From the NCBI GenBank assembly GCA_013378375.1, contig JACAFT010000013.1, positions 1 through 27,829 on the forward strand: DNA of 27,829 nt. The letters are read 5' to 3'. The translations under genes were made by a program, and so were the position numbers. The notes under the pieces are model-generated. The model ran no database searches, was not told where the DNA came from, and worked only from the letters and a program-made list of their open reading frames with translations. Shown here piece by piece: positions 7,897 through 15,954 of the stretch (position 1 is the first letter of the stretch; every line of letters begins with the position of its first letter). Source of the DNA: UBA57 sp013378375 (GTDB lineage Archaea > Thermoproteota > Nitrososphaeria > Nitrososphaerales > UBA57).

Positions 7897-8478
7897 TTAT
7901 TCTTTTTGTCTTAAAGTAATTAATATGTTTATTATTCCTATTGCAGTTCCAGTTAAAGCTAATCCCATTCCTGCACCTGTTGGAATTACCGTGAATGTAA
8001 TTAAAGTCTGAACAATTGCCATACCAGCTCCCATACATTGGTCAACTAGTACTACACATCCTGTTTCAGGTAACATTGCTCGTCCACCAATGAATCCTGC
8101 TAATGAGAAAAATGTTGTAGTTACATATACACCTAATGCAGTAAGAATTAAATGACCTCTTGCTAGTAATGTGTTAGTTGTTCTTTTATTCATAACTCGA
8201 GAAGAAATAAAATAAACTCCTGCCCAGCCTGCCATTCCTAATATTCCTACGAATATATGTACAAAAAATGCGATTAGTAACCAAGTTCCAGGAAACATTG
8301 CTACTGCAGTGGATAGCGAAAATAAATCTCCTTTAGGTGGGATGTTTCCATTTCCAATAGTATCTGGAAGTAGAAATACTGTAACATAAAGTAATGCTAA
8401 CATTGTATTGATTATTGCTGCATATACAAACCAAGTTGCTACTCTTTCAGTTTCCACACGTGCCATCTTTAACCACAT
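7897..8478 (-). CDS. Four-TM membrane protein, first of a tandem paralogous pair
   Basis: Unrecognised 193-residue protein with four to five predicted membrane helices. It shares MFPGTWLLI, GMAGWAG and the ending GIINILITLRQKE with the downstream gene. Unlike its paralogue it carries an intramembrane His (FFVHIFVGILGMAGW), an RGH at a loop-helix boundary and two cysteines in an extracellular-looking loop (ETGCVVLVDQCMG), possibly a disulfide. The His and the GW-rich helix recall the general look of small respiratory membrane subunits, but I see no specific match. ATG 8478 lies about 24 nt from a TATA-like element (8498-8507); ATG 8466 is an alternative start. A membrane-anchored ferredoxin gene lies just upstream on the same strand. 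Confidence 0.7.
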   Translation of the reverse strand: MWLKMARVETERVATWFVYAAIINTMLALLYVTVFLLPDTIGNGNIPPKGDLFSLSTAVAMFPGTWLLIAFFVHIFVGILGMAGWAGVYFISSRVMNKRTTNTLLARGHLILTALGVYVTTTFFSLAGFIGGRAMLPETGCVVLVDQCMGAGMAIVQTLITFTVIPTGAGMGLALTGTAIGIINILITLRQKE

Positions 8479-8497
8479 TAAATCTCAACATTGTAAC

Positions 8498-8507
8498 AAT
8501 AAAAACC
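8498..8507 (-). promoter_or_regulatory. TATA-like element upstream of the paralogous membrane pair
   Basis: The minus strand reads GTTTTTATTG in the 71-bp gap below the ferredoxin gene, about 24 nt before ATG 8478. It would give the two-gene operon its own near-leaderless transcript. Confidence 0.35.
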
Positions 8508-8549
8508 TTGGGTTTAACAATTAAATAATAGTTCTATAAATTGCCATAT

Positions 8550-8987
8550 TTATGGAAAAATTTGTTCGTCAGTTGTTTTATCTTTGATAATTATTGCTTT
8601 ATATGGACAAGATTGTGCTGCTTCCAATATAGTTTGATTACTGGCACCTTTTTCATTTAATAGTTTTAGTGGCGCATATGGCATAAATGAAGATTTTAAA
8701 TTTGATTCATCTAACTTGAATACTTGTGGAGCTATTGTTACACAACTTGCTACTCCCATACATGAATCTTTTTCAATTTTTACTTCTATTTGTTTTTCAT
8801 TTATTCCTTTAACACGTGAAAAATTTCCTAAACCCTGTGATCGTTTGATTGGAATTGCAACTAAAATTAATCCTATAATTAAAATTATCCATCTTCCATT
8901 ATATAATGTAGATCCTGCAATTGTAAATGCTAACCCTACTGAAAACATTAATAAATCTACTGCTAGATTCAGAATTTTTTTATCCAT
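8550..8987 (-). CDS. Membrane-anchored [3Fe-4S]-type ferredoxin
   Basis: The 145-residue protein joins two N-terminal membrane helices (about residues 8-27 and 32-47) to a soluble ferredoxin domain (about 66-135). The cluster signature is C76-MGVAS-C82 ... C127-PYKAI. The usual second cysteine of CxxCxxC is replaced by Val79, leaving three cysteines in all, the pattern of [3Fe-4S] or three-Cys-ligated ferredoxins such as P450 redox partners (DSCMGVASCVTIAPQVFKLD is typical). With the short loop after the second helix the cluster would sit on the cytoplasmic face. It probably passes single electrons to or from a membrane partner; the adjacent membrane pair is a candidate but this is only inferred. 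TATA element about 27 nt upstream, divergent from citrate synthase. Confidence 0.85.
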   Translation of the reverse strand: MDKKILNLAVDLLMFSVGLAFTIAGSTLYNGRWIILIIGLILVAIPIKRSQGLGNFSRVKGINEKQIEVKIEKDSCMGVASCVTIAPQVFKLDESNLKSSFMPYAPLKLLNEKGASNQTILEAAQSCPYKAIIIKDKTTDEQIFP

Positions 8988-9008
8988 TAATTGTTTCTAT
9001 TGTATTAT

Positions 9009-9019
9009 GTTTATTTAAC
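9009..9019 (-). promoter_or_regulatory. TATA box of the ferredoxin gene
   Basis: The minus strand reads GTTAAATAAAC, centred about 27 nt upstream of ATG 8987. It lies in the 83-bp divergent gap with citrate synthase and is separate from the citrate synthase TATA at 9041-9050. Confidence 0.45.
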
Positions 9020-9040
9020 ATTTAAAATTTTTAATAAAAA

Positions 9041-9050
9041 TATATTAAAC
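9041..9050 (+). promoter_or_regulatory. TATA box of citrate synthase
   Basis: TATATTAAAC is centred about 26 nt before ATG 9071, consistent with a leaderless mRNA. No Shine-Dalgarno-like sequence precedes the ATG. Confidence 0.5.
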
Positions 9051-9070
9051 CATGTTGTATTTTTATTATT

Positions 9071-10201
9071 ATGAATACGACGCCCAATTCTAATCCCAAA
9101 GGCTTAGCTGATGTTGTGGTTTCTGATACTCATATTACTTCTATTGACGGACTGACTGGAAAATTATATTATCGCGGTTATGAAATTTCTGATTTAGCAA
9201 AAAATAGTTCTTTTGAAGAAACTTCTTACCTCCTTTTTTATGGAGAACTTCCTTCTAGTTCTCAACTTAATCAATATTCAAACCTTGTATATTCTAATCG
9301 ATCTCTTTCTGAAAATATCGTTTCTCTGATTAAAGATTTCCCTAAAGACGCGAATGTTATGGATTTCCTTCGTACTATTGTATCTTATTCATCGCTTTAT
9401 GATCCTGATCTAAATGATAATTCTATGGAAGCAAGTATGAATAAATCCATCAGATTACTTGCGCAAATTCCTGTTATGTTATCTTATTTTCATCGCACTA
9501 GAAATAATCTTGAAATAATTCCTCCTGCCGAAGATCTTGATTATGCATCAAATTTCTTGTATATGCTTACTGGAAATATGCCTGATAAACTCTCTTCCCG
9601 TGTACTTGATCAATGTTTAATTTTACACGCGGATCATGGCTTTAACGCATCAACATTTTCCGCAAGAGTTACTATGTCTACTCTTTCTGATGTATATTCT
9701 GCTGTAACTTCTGCAATTGGTACCCTGAAAGGCACTCTTCATGGTGGTGCCAACGAAGCTGTGATTAAAATGTTGCGTGAAATTAAGGATGTTGAAAATA
9801 TAAATAATTATATTTTAGCCAAGTTTGCACAAAAAGAAAAAATTATGGGTTTTGGACATAGAGTCTATAAAACTATTGATCCTCGAGCAACTGTTTTACG
9901 AGAAATGTCAAAAGATTTACAATCTAAGCTTGGAGGTAATTTATTTGATTTGTCATATGACATTGAACAATTTGTCCTTAAGGAAAAGAATATTAAACCA
10001 AATGTTGATTTTTACGCCGCCTCTGTTTATAGTATGTTGAATATTGATGATGATTTGTTCACTCCTATTTTTGCATGTTCGAGGGCCTCTGGTTGGTGTT
10101 CACAAATTTTAGAACAATTATCTGATAATCGTTTAATTCGTCCTCGTGCTAAATATATTGGTCCTGAGCCGCGTTCGTTTATAGATCTAAATCAACGATA
10201 G
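9071..10201 (+). CDS. gltA: Citrate synthase
   Basis: The enzyme condenses oxaloacetate with acetyl-CoA to citrate, entry to the TCA cycle, in the cytosol. The 376-residue protein is the short archaeal/Gram-positive-like form. Catalytic residues are visible: His224 in GTLHGGANEA, His263 in MGFGHRVYK and Asp313 in NVDFYAA. LHADHGFNASTFSARV (near 185) and the C-terminal RPRAKYIGPEPR, with the oxaloacetate/CoA-binding arginines, are also intact. A 2-methylcitrate synthase of the same family cannot be excluded by sequence alone, but no prp genes are near. It is convergent with the next minus-strand gene, only 4 bp apart. Confidence 0.94.
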   Translation: MNTTPNSNPKGLADVVVSDTHITSIDGLTGKLYYRGYEISDLAKNSSFEETSYLLFYGELPSSSQLNQYSNLVYSNRSLSENIVSLIKDFPKDANVMDFLRTIVSYSSLYDPDLNDNSMEASMNKSIRLLAQIPVMLSYFHRTRNNLEIIPPAEDLDYASNFLYMLTGNMPDKLSSRVLDQCLILHADHGFNASTFSARVTMSTLSDVYSAVTSAIGTLKGTLHGGANEAVIKMLREIKDVENINNYILAKFAQKEKIMGFGHRVYKTIDPRATVLREMSKDLQSKLGGNLFDLSYDIEQFVLKEKNIKPNVDFYAASVYSMLNIDDDLFTPIFACSRASGWCSQILEQLSDNRLIRPRAKYIGPEPRSFIDLNQR

Positions 10202-10205
10202 ACGT

Positions 10206-11906
10206 TCATCTATTCAATGCTTTTTTCCAGACGATGTATGCTATGCCTAATTCTGCTGTTATAACAGTCATTAGTATGAAAATTAATATCTCTGTAGAAA
10301 ATCCAAATATTGAATCTATTACGATAATTACATCCGTTTTTTCTCCATTTACTTTGAAATTCGTTTCTCCACCGACGTCTCCTAGAGTAAATATTGCCGA
10401 ATATTCTCCTCTAGGTAATAATATGTTTATTGAGCTTCCGCTCCATTCTGTGATAAATTCTTCACTGTTTATACTATCTAATTTGTTTATTGTTATGTTT
10501 CCTTTTCCTGATAGTGATCCTGCAGAGTCGATTATTTGGATATTTACTAATCCTGTATTTGCAACTATGTTTACTATTGAATTATCATTTAAACTAAATG
10601 AAGATGGCATGAAATCGACATTATTAACTTGAAATGAATTTATATACAAAGATGGGTTTGCCATTATGCTGTCTGCTAATACATATGTTGTTTCATTAAT
10701 TTTAATTGATTTTATGTTCTGATCAAAAACTAATTTATAATTTTCTAATTTTTCATTTAATTCATTTTGTACATAAATTTCGTTTATTGATGGTTTTTCT
10801 GAAAAATAAAACATCTTGTCAACACCATTAATTTTACTAATGAATATAAAATCTAAAACAAGATCTTTTTCTAATTTTAGCTCTCCATAATAATTCAGAT
10901 TCTCATTAAATGAATCTATTGGAATTATTAAATCCGGGTTTATAATTATCTTGTTTTCTAAAATAACAATTGGTATTCTATTGACGAATATTTGACCATC
11001 GAATTCTAAATAAACTGAAAACAAGCTTCTTCCATATTTTAATGGAATTGTCCAAGGACTGTCAATATTTCCATCAGTTGGTAATGATATATTTATTCCA
11101 GTTTTTGGTGTATTTGTTATTTGCATATACGTTCTCATTGTTTCAACTATTGGTTCATCTACATATGTGATAAATTTGGAATCTCCAGTTTTCTTTACCA
11201 GTGCAACTTCCGAAGTTAATTCAGTCCAAATATAGATATTGTCTTGTATTAAATCTAAATATTCTTCATTATCTTTATTTTGTTCTAGATATGGCTGTAC
11301 GAATAATTTTATTCCATTTTCGTCTTGATTGTGATGTAGGATGATTGTTGTGTCTGAACCTTTTATTGATAATGATGTTGGAATTGTAATTTTATTGTCA
11401 TTTCTTTGTTTTGATATGATAATTTCTGATTCTGATGGTATATTTGTAAATCTAGGCGTAATATCTCCTGAAACAGAAAGAGATTTGTTTGTAAAATCAA
11501 ATTTTATGTTATTGTTGTTCACTTGTAGCTCCTGATCTGCTAGTTCTATTGTATGACTCTCTTTATTATCACATCTTAATGGATTGTTCAAATTACATTT
11601 GTTTATAGTTAATTCCCAAGTGCCTAATTCGTCATTATCTTTGAATTTATACACGGAACTGGGATTGTTCTGTACGTTCAATTCAGTTATTATTGTTCCC
11701 TTGGGATTTCTTAGTTCTATATTTGCAAATGTCTTTGAATGAATCCAAATTGTTTCTCCGATTATATACGCTGGAGTTCCTGTTTCACTGTTGAATAGTT
11801 TCTCTGGAGAATATCCAATTCTCACTGATTCTGTATCTTTAATCTGCGATGATGCTAAAGGAACTAGTAGTATTAATATTAAGATTAGTGAAAATATTTT
11901 TCTCAA
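10206..11906 (-). CDS. Secreted, C-terminally anchored protein ending the MoxR operon
   Basis: Unrecognised protein of 566 residues. It has a Sec-type signal peptide (LRKIFSLILILILLVPLASSQ), a long beta-rich extracellular region with no cysteine-rich or catalytic motif that I can see, a C-terminal helix (FSTEILIFILMTVITAELGIAYIVW) and a basic KKALNR tail, so it is a type I membrane protein facing outside. I prefer TTG 11906 as start: the upstream stop overlaps it as TTGA, and a GGAGG Shine-Dalgarno lies 8 nt before it. The longer reading from ATG 11921 would put that Shine-Dalgarno inside the gene. As last gene of the MoxR-DUF58 operon it may be a surface assembly factor for the PQQ dehydrogenase; that is inference. 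Confidence 0.75.
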   Translation of the reverse strand: MRKIFSLILILILLVPLASSQIKDTESVRIGYSPEKLFNSETGTPAYIIGETIWIHSKTFANIELRNPKGTIITELNVQNNPSSVYKFKDNDELGTWELTINKCNLNNPLRCDNKESHTIELADQELQVNNNNIKFDFTNKSLSVSGDITPRFTNIPSESEIIISKQRNDNKITIPTSLSIKGSDTTIILHHNQDENGIKLFVQPYLEQNKDNEEYLDLIQDNIYIWTELTSEVALVKKTGDSKFITYVDEPIVETMRTYMQITNTPKTGINISLPTDGNIDSPWTIPLKYGRSLFSVYLEFDGQIFVNRIPIVILENKIIINPDLIIPIDSFNENLNYYGELKLEKDLVLDFIFISKINGVDKMFYFSEKPSINEIYVQNELNEKLENYKLVFDQNIKSIKINETTYVLADSIMANPSLYINSFQVNNVDFMPSSFSLNDNSIVNIVANTGLVNIQIIDSAGSLSGKGNITINKLDSINSEEFITEWSGSSINILLPRGEYSAIFTLGDVGGETNFKVNGEKTDVIIVIDSIFGFSTEILIFILMTVITAELGIAYIVWKKALNR

Positions 11907-12856
11907 ATTCCTTTCCTCCATTCAAATATGTTTGCTACGATTACAACAATAAAAATCGACATCAAAGCTAATGCACTGGCTTTTATTATAGTGCTGATTG
12001 ACTGAAAAATTGTTGAGAATCCTAAAATAAATACAAAATTTAATAGAATTGCTAGAATTAACGTTAATCCTATTTTTCCTAAATTTTCTATATTGAAAAA
12101 TGTCTTTGTCCAAGGCCCATCAATATCGATTTTATCTATTGTATGGCCTCTAAATAGTCTAAAATAGATGTACAACGCAGAAGAAATTCCATATATTGTA
12201 TTAATTATAATCCAGTTGGAAGTTTGTAATCCTCCTCCTAAATTTGTCGGCGCAATAGGAATTTCAGATTGAATTATATTGGCAATTAACATTTGCAATA
12301 CAAAAATTCCATTGACGATCATATTCCCGCCATGTTCTATTAGTTGTTCATTTGATGTGATTTCTATTGGATTGCTTATGACTATGAAATTCAATATGCT
12401 CAATATAACTAATGTATATAGGATGTGAGAAATCGGTGAACCTCTGACTTTGATTAGATTATACCAATGACTTATTATTCCTAATATGGGTAGAACTATG
12501 AACAGTGATGCTATGCCTGCTAGGTACAACTCTACTGCAGATCCAAAATATCTGCCTGGGACCTCGCCAAATTCTGATAATATTAACAATATCATGATTA
12601 ATGAAGGAAAAACTACTGGCGTGGTCAATGTAGTGATTATCATTGAATCTTGTATTGCCCCTGGTCCTTTTGTAAGTCTATAAATTAAAGCAAAGATTGA
12701 TAATATTGCCATAAATACTGAAAATGAATATAATTCAAATGCAAATATGTTTGTTATCAAAGAAAATATCAATTTGTGATATTCTGTAGAATAAAATTGT
12801 ACTAAATATGGTATTGAAATTCCAATTGATAATAATATGACATAACTTGTTCTCAA
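11903..12856 (-). CDS. Polytopic membrane protein of the MoxR-DUF58 operon
   Basis: Unrecognised 317-residue protein with roughly eight membrane helices and a short C-terminal basic tail (EWRKGI). It has no clear von Willebrand A motif, so it does not resemble the VWA proteins (MxaC/MxaL) of bacterial mxa clusters. Conserved-looking loop segments are RLTKGPGAIQDS (about 61-72), an extracellular-looking stretch around GEVPGRYFGSAVELY, and IDIDGPWTKTFFNIENLGK, which could be a cytoplasmic partner site. The start is TTG 12856, 6 nt after the DUF58 stop, with a GTGAT partial Shine-Dalgarno upstream. The stop overlaps the next start. Position suggests a membrane partner of MoxR/DUF58. Confidence 0.75.
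   Translation of the reverse strand: MRTSYVILLSIGISIPYLVQFYSTEYHKLIFSLITNIFAFELYSFSVFMAILSIFALIYRLTKGPGAIQDSMIITTLTTPVVFPSLIMILLILSEFGEVPGRYFGSAVELYLAGIASLFIVLPILGIISHWYNLIKVRGSPISHILYTLVILSILNFIVISNPIEITSNEQLIEHGGNMIVNGIFVLQMLIANIIQSEIPIAPTNLGGGLQTSNWIIINTIYGISSALYIYFRLFRGHTIDKIDIDGPWTKTFFNIENLGKIGLTLILAILLNFVFILGFSTIFQSISTIIKASALALMSIFIVVIVANIFEWRKGI
11915..11919 (-). promoter_or_regulatory. Shine-Dalgarno GGAGG deciding the 566-residue gene start
   Basis: GGAGG on the minus strand sits 8 nt before TTG 11906 and overlaps the alternative ATG at 11921-11919. Spacing supports the TTG, whose last two bases overlap the TGA of the upstream gene, a translational-coupling arrangement. Confidence 0.65.
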
Positions 12857-12862
12857 AACTGA

Positions 12863-14164
12863 TCACGCCATTAATACTTGCACTTGTGTAAATTTATCTA
12901 AAATTCTTCTGACTATGTTGTCTTTTTGACATAATTCAATATTCAAATTCTTTGTTTGTGAATATCTAAGTTGTTTCTGCAAATGCTTTCTTTCATTTTC
13001 TAATAATATTTCTCTAGCTTCTCTTGCTTCATCTTTTTCATTATTTTCATTAATAAACGAGTTTGTGTCTAGAATAAAGATGCTTATTATGCTATCTTGA
13101 TTTGTTCTTCTTGTGAATTTTTCTATATCTATGTTCTCTGGAAATGGAGAGTCTATTATAAATAAAAATATTGATGGTCCATGTTCTCGTGTTAATGAAA
13201 AATTAATTAATGTTTCTGTGTTTAAAGATTCATCTGCTTTAATTTGATGCAATCTATTACAAAGTTCGTATGTACTTCCACTAATTGATACTGGTTTGTT
13301 TCTTTCACTAAATATTACGTTAAATTTTCCTCCTGCATTGTTTACAACCGATGATATAGTTATTGTTGCCTGTACTACTGCATCTAATTTTCTTTTTCCT
13401 ATTCTTCCATCATTCATATATTTGTTATTTAAAATAATTAGATTAACATCTATTTTTTTATCCAAGTCAAATTGTTTAATTTTTGGTATTTGATTTGGAC
13501 TTTTTGCCATATATTTCCATGCAATTTTTCTATAATCATCTCCTGCTGCATATTCTCTGATACCGCTAAAATCCGATCCTAACGGATCTGGTTTTGTGCT
13601 TATTGGTAATGATCCAAGTTGAATATGGGAATCTATTAATCCTCTTGCCGTTCTTATGTTTGGCAATACTGATACAAAATCATCATTTTGAATCTCTCTT
13701 TTTTTATAAAATAAACCGAATTTATCAAACAATCCTAATGATAGAATTCCCAAGTTAATTTTTCCCATTTGAATTGCTTTGACTTCAGATTCTAATTCTA
13801 CCTTTGTTTCAGGTGATAAATTTAATATGTAATCATTTGTTTCATTTATCTCTTCTAATTCATTAGGAATTTTGTTTAAGATTTTTAGTAAACCTAAAGT
13901 TCTAAGTCCATTATTTTCTAATGTTGTTTTAATTGATAAATTTTCTCCTACAAATAATCTGTTTTTTGTAATTTTTCTGACTACTTCTATTTTTTCTAGT
14001 TCAGTTGATGAAAATAAAAAAATAAAGAGTTCTACCAAAAATATGGAAAATAAAAACATTGAAATTGTTACAAATATTAGTTCGCCAGAAATTACAGAAA
14101 TTGCTATAAAAAAGAAAAGCGAACTGAGAATTGTATAACCTCTTTTAGTAATCAATTCTTTCAT
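12863..14164 (-). CDS. DUF58 family protein (MxaS-like) partner of MoxR
   Basis: The 433-residue protein has two N-terminal membrane helices (about 9-25 and 29-52), a beta-rich middle (about 60-190) and the DUF58 signature at about 192-233: PDPLGSDFSGIREYAAGDDYRKIAW ... KIKQFD, with GDDYRxIxW the family hallmark, read here in two pieces. After this comes a VWA-like fold region (VNLIILNN) without a complete MIDAS motif that I can identify. DUF58 proteins are encoded next to MoxR ATPases; MxaS of methanol dehydrogenase operons belongs here. The ATG overlaps the MoxR stop as ATGA, so the two are translationally coupled. Signature call is firm; the role in PQQ-enzyme maturation is inferred from context. 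Confidence 0.88.
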   Translation of the reverse strand: MKELITKRGYTILSSLFFFIAISVISGELIFVTISMFLFSIFLVELFIFLFSSTELEKIEVVRKITKNRLFVGENLSIKTTLENNGLRTLGLLKILNKIPNELEEINETNDYILNLSPETKVELESEVKAIQMGKINLGILSLGLFDKFGLFYKKREIQNDDFVSVLPNIRTARGLIDSHIQLGSLPISTKPDPLGSDFSGIREYAAGDDYRKIAWKYMAKSPNQIPKIKQFDLDKKIDVNLIILNNKYMNDGRIGKRKLDAVVQATITISSVVNNAGGKFNVIFSERNKPVSISGSTYELCNRLHQIKADESLNTETLINFSLTREHGPSIFLFIIDSPFPENIDIEKFTRRTNQDSIISIFILDTNSFINENNEKDEAREAREILLENERKHLQKQLRYSQTKNLNIELCQKDNIVRRILDKFTQVQVLMA

Positions 14165-15120
14165 CTTGGCGGTTTGATATCTGAAGTTATTTCGTTTATT
14201 AGTTTTTGAATTAAATTATAATCAATTATTCTTCCTGTACTTATGTTTCTTAATAGATAGTCTGGATCAATTATGAGTCTATGGTTTAGTATTGGAAACA
14301 ATAGCGATTTCACGTCATCTGGAGTAACATAATCTCTTCCATCTATTGCAGCACTTGCCTTACATGCTTGTAACAGATGTATTGACGCACGCGGACTTGC
14401 CCCAAGATTGATTTTCTCGACTTGCATTCTGGTTGCATTCATTATGGATATTATATACTCTTTGATTTCTCTTGATACCTTTACATTTGTGGATATTTCC
14501 TCTCTTGCAGCAATTATATCGGATTCAATTACTTCAAATTCCTGATTAATTTCTCCTTTTTCAAATTTTTCAAGAATCTTTAGTTCATCTGATTTACTTG
14601 GCAAGTCCATAACAATTCTGAACATGAATCTATCTAGCTGAGCTTCAGGTAATGGATATGTTCCTCTCATTTCTACAGGATTTTGCGTTGCAATTACCAT
14701 GAATGGTTGAGATAATTGTTCAGTTTGTCCTTCTACGGTTACTTGATATTCCTGCATTGCTTCTAGTAGGGCTGATTGTGTTTTTGGTATTCCTCTGTTT
14801 ATCTCATCTGCTAAAACCACATTGGCAAATATCGGACCTTTACGAAAGAAAAATTCCTGTTCTTTTGCATTGAATACAAATGTTCCTGTGATATCTGATG
14901 GAAGCATATCTGAGGTCAACTGAACTCGTTTAAAGTCTAGATTTAGTATATTTGCAAAAGATTTTGCTATCAGTGTTTTTGCTATTCCTGGAACTCCTTC
15001 TATTATTACATGTCCTTGTGACAATAATGCTATAGTTATTAGTTTAGTCTCATTCTCTTTTCCAACTATCTTATTGGATATCTGTTCATTGATTTTTTCA
15101 AAAATATCATTTGCTATCAA
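14161..15120 (-). CDS. moxR: MoxR-family AAA+ ATPase
   Basis: The 319-residue cytosolic protein has Walker A GVPGIAKT (42-49), Walker B VVLADEINR (101-109, DE 105-106), the MoxR motifs QNPVEMRGTYPLPEAQLDRF near 155 and GASPRASIHL (sensor 2 region), followed by a helical lid ending at RRNISTGRIIDY-like sequence. MoxR ATPases act as chaperones inserting cofactors or assembling complexes; the founding member is needed for active methanol dehydrogenase. The start is TTG 15120, supported by a GAGGT Shine-Dalgarno (15133-15129) 8 nt upstream; no suitable ATG lies nearby. It sits between two small one-TM proteins and DUF58 in the operon headed by a PQQ dehydrogenase. Confidence 0.93.
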   Translation of the reverse strand: MIANDIFEKINEQISNKIVGKENETKLITIALLSQGHVIIEGVPGIAKTLIAKSFANILNLDFKRVQLTSDMLPSDITGTFVFNAKEQEFFFRKGPIFANVVLADEINRGIPKTQSALLEAMQEYQVTVEGQTEQLSQPFMVIATQNPVEMRGTYPLPEAQLDRFMFRIVMDLPSKSDELKILEKFEKGEINQEFEVIESDIIAAREEISTNVKVSREIKEYIISIMNATRMQVEKINLGASPRASIHLLQACKASAAIDGRDYVTPDDVKSLLFPILNHRLIIDPDYLLRNISTGRIIDYNLIQKLINEITSDIKPPR

Positions 15121-15122
15121 TT

Positions 15123-15470
15123 TTAATTACCTCTAAAATCCTTTGCGTATAAAGAATGTAATAATTTGATTCTTGAAAACATTTCTTCATTTACAAACCC
15201 ACCTCTCATCATTTTTTTTGCATCTGATATTGTATTTAATTCAGTTTGTCCAGTGTTTTTCTGTTTAATTAATTTTCCTTCCAATTCATCTAATAATATT
15301 CCTGTTGATCCATAGTAATTTGGCATGTTTTTATTTAGTTCTAATATTCCATTATATGTAAAACTAGTCTGTTTATTCTGTATTTGTGTTATTAAATTCC
15401 TCTTTTTGATAAAGGAATAAAAAATCATTGCCGCTGAAATTGATATTATTGAGATAATTATCATATCCAT
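15123..15470 (-). CDS. Small one-TM protein upstream of moxR
   Basis: Unrecognised 115-residue protein: an N-terminal membrane helix (about residues 2-20), a basic stretch KKRN and a soluble, mostly helical cytoplasmic-looking domain. The C-terminal part (GFVNEEMFSRIKLLHSLYAKDF) has the look of the short C-terminal helices seen in DUF4129-type partners of MoxR/DUF58, but the similarity is weak and untested. The ATG follows directly on the TAA of the preceding gene, with AAGGT about 10 nt upstream. It is likely co-translated with moxR. Confidence 0.65.
   Translation of the reverse strand: MDMIIISIISISAAMIFYSFIKKRNLITQIQNKQTSFTYNGILELNKNMPNYYGSTGILLDELEGKLIKQKNTGQTELNTISDAKKMMRGGFVNEEMFSRIKLLHSLYAKDFRGN
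15129..15133 (-). promoter_or_regulatory. Shine-Dalgarno GAGGT supporting the TTG start of moxR
   Basis: The minus strand GAGGT lies 8 nt before TTG 15120 and within the end of the upstream coding region. This matches other internal operon genes here, which use Shine-Dalgarno sequences, while first genes appear leaderless. Confidence 0.6.
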
Positions 15471-15953
15471 TTATATTTCTACCTTCTGAATAATGAATTT
15501 ATTATGTGTTATTATTTTTCTTAATATTTCATTCATCGTAAGTAAATTTTTTGAATCAGTTTTTGTTCTAAATCTTGCTAATTCATATTGTTGATACGCT
15601 GATAAAAGTAAATTAGATACGTTTGCTAATTCAGCAATATTTGTCGATGTTTTTTTGATCGTTTCTAATTCTGTTAACGACTTATCTTCAGGATAATTTT
15701 CCATATTGGATAAATTTGTTTTTAATAAGTTATAAGCAAATATTATACCTTCATTGAAATTGGCACTCGCATTATAATTTTCTAATTTATTAAACATTTT
15801 TTCACTTCCAAATGTAATGTTTTTGTTTGTTTTTACATTATTTCCACGCATTTTGATTCGTGGATAATATAAACCCCAAATAATTATCATTCCTAATGCA
15901 ATTATTGTTGAAATCATTAGTCGTATTAATCCTGATATTGAGATAATTTCCAT
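15471..15953 (-). CDS. Small one-TM protein, possibly DUF4129-like
   Basis: Unrecognised 160-residue protein with an N-terminal membrane helix (about 9-28) followed by KMRG and a helical soluble domain. The stretch NLLLSAYQQYELARFRTKTDSKNL (split here as LLSAYQQYELARF then RTKTDSKNL, about 111-135) ahead of MNEILRKI resembles the AY..~L...G....~T..E motif of DUF4129 proteins found in MoxR-DUF58 clusters. This is a weak pattern match only. ATG 15953 lies one base after the upstream stop, with AGGT a few bases earlier. Confidence 0.65.
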   Translation of the reverse strand: MEIISISGLIRLMISTIIALGMIIIWGLYYPRIKMRGNNVKTNKNITFGSEKMFNKLENYNASANFNEGIIFAYNLLKTNLSNMENYPEDKSLTELETIKKTSTNIAELANVSNLLLSAYQQYELARFRTKTDSKNLLTMNEILRKIITHNKFIIQKVEI

Positions 15954-15954
15954 G

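Noticed and set aside
7633..7914. 93-residue plus-strand open frame across the paralogous membrane genes
   Set aside because: It is antisense to two genes that are clearly homologous to each other and has no recognisable domain or promoter.
10234..10632. 132-residue plus-strand open frame
   Set aside because: It is antisense to the C-terminal half of the secreted anchored protein, whose signal peptide, membrane anchor and operon spacing are coherent.
14161..15120. MoxR as a magnesium chelatase or McrB-type ATPase
   Set aside because: The GTYPLPEAQLDRF motif, length near 320 residues and translational coupling to DUF58 fit the MoxR family better.
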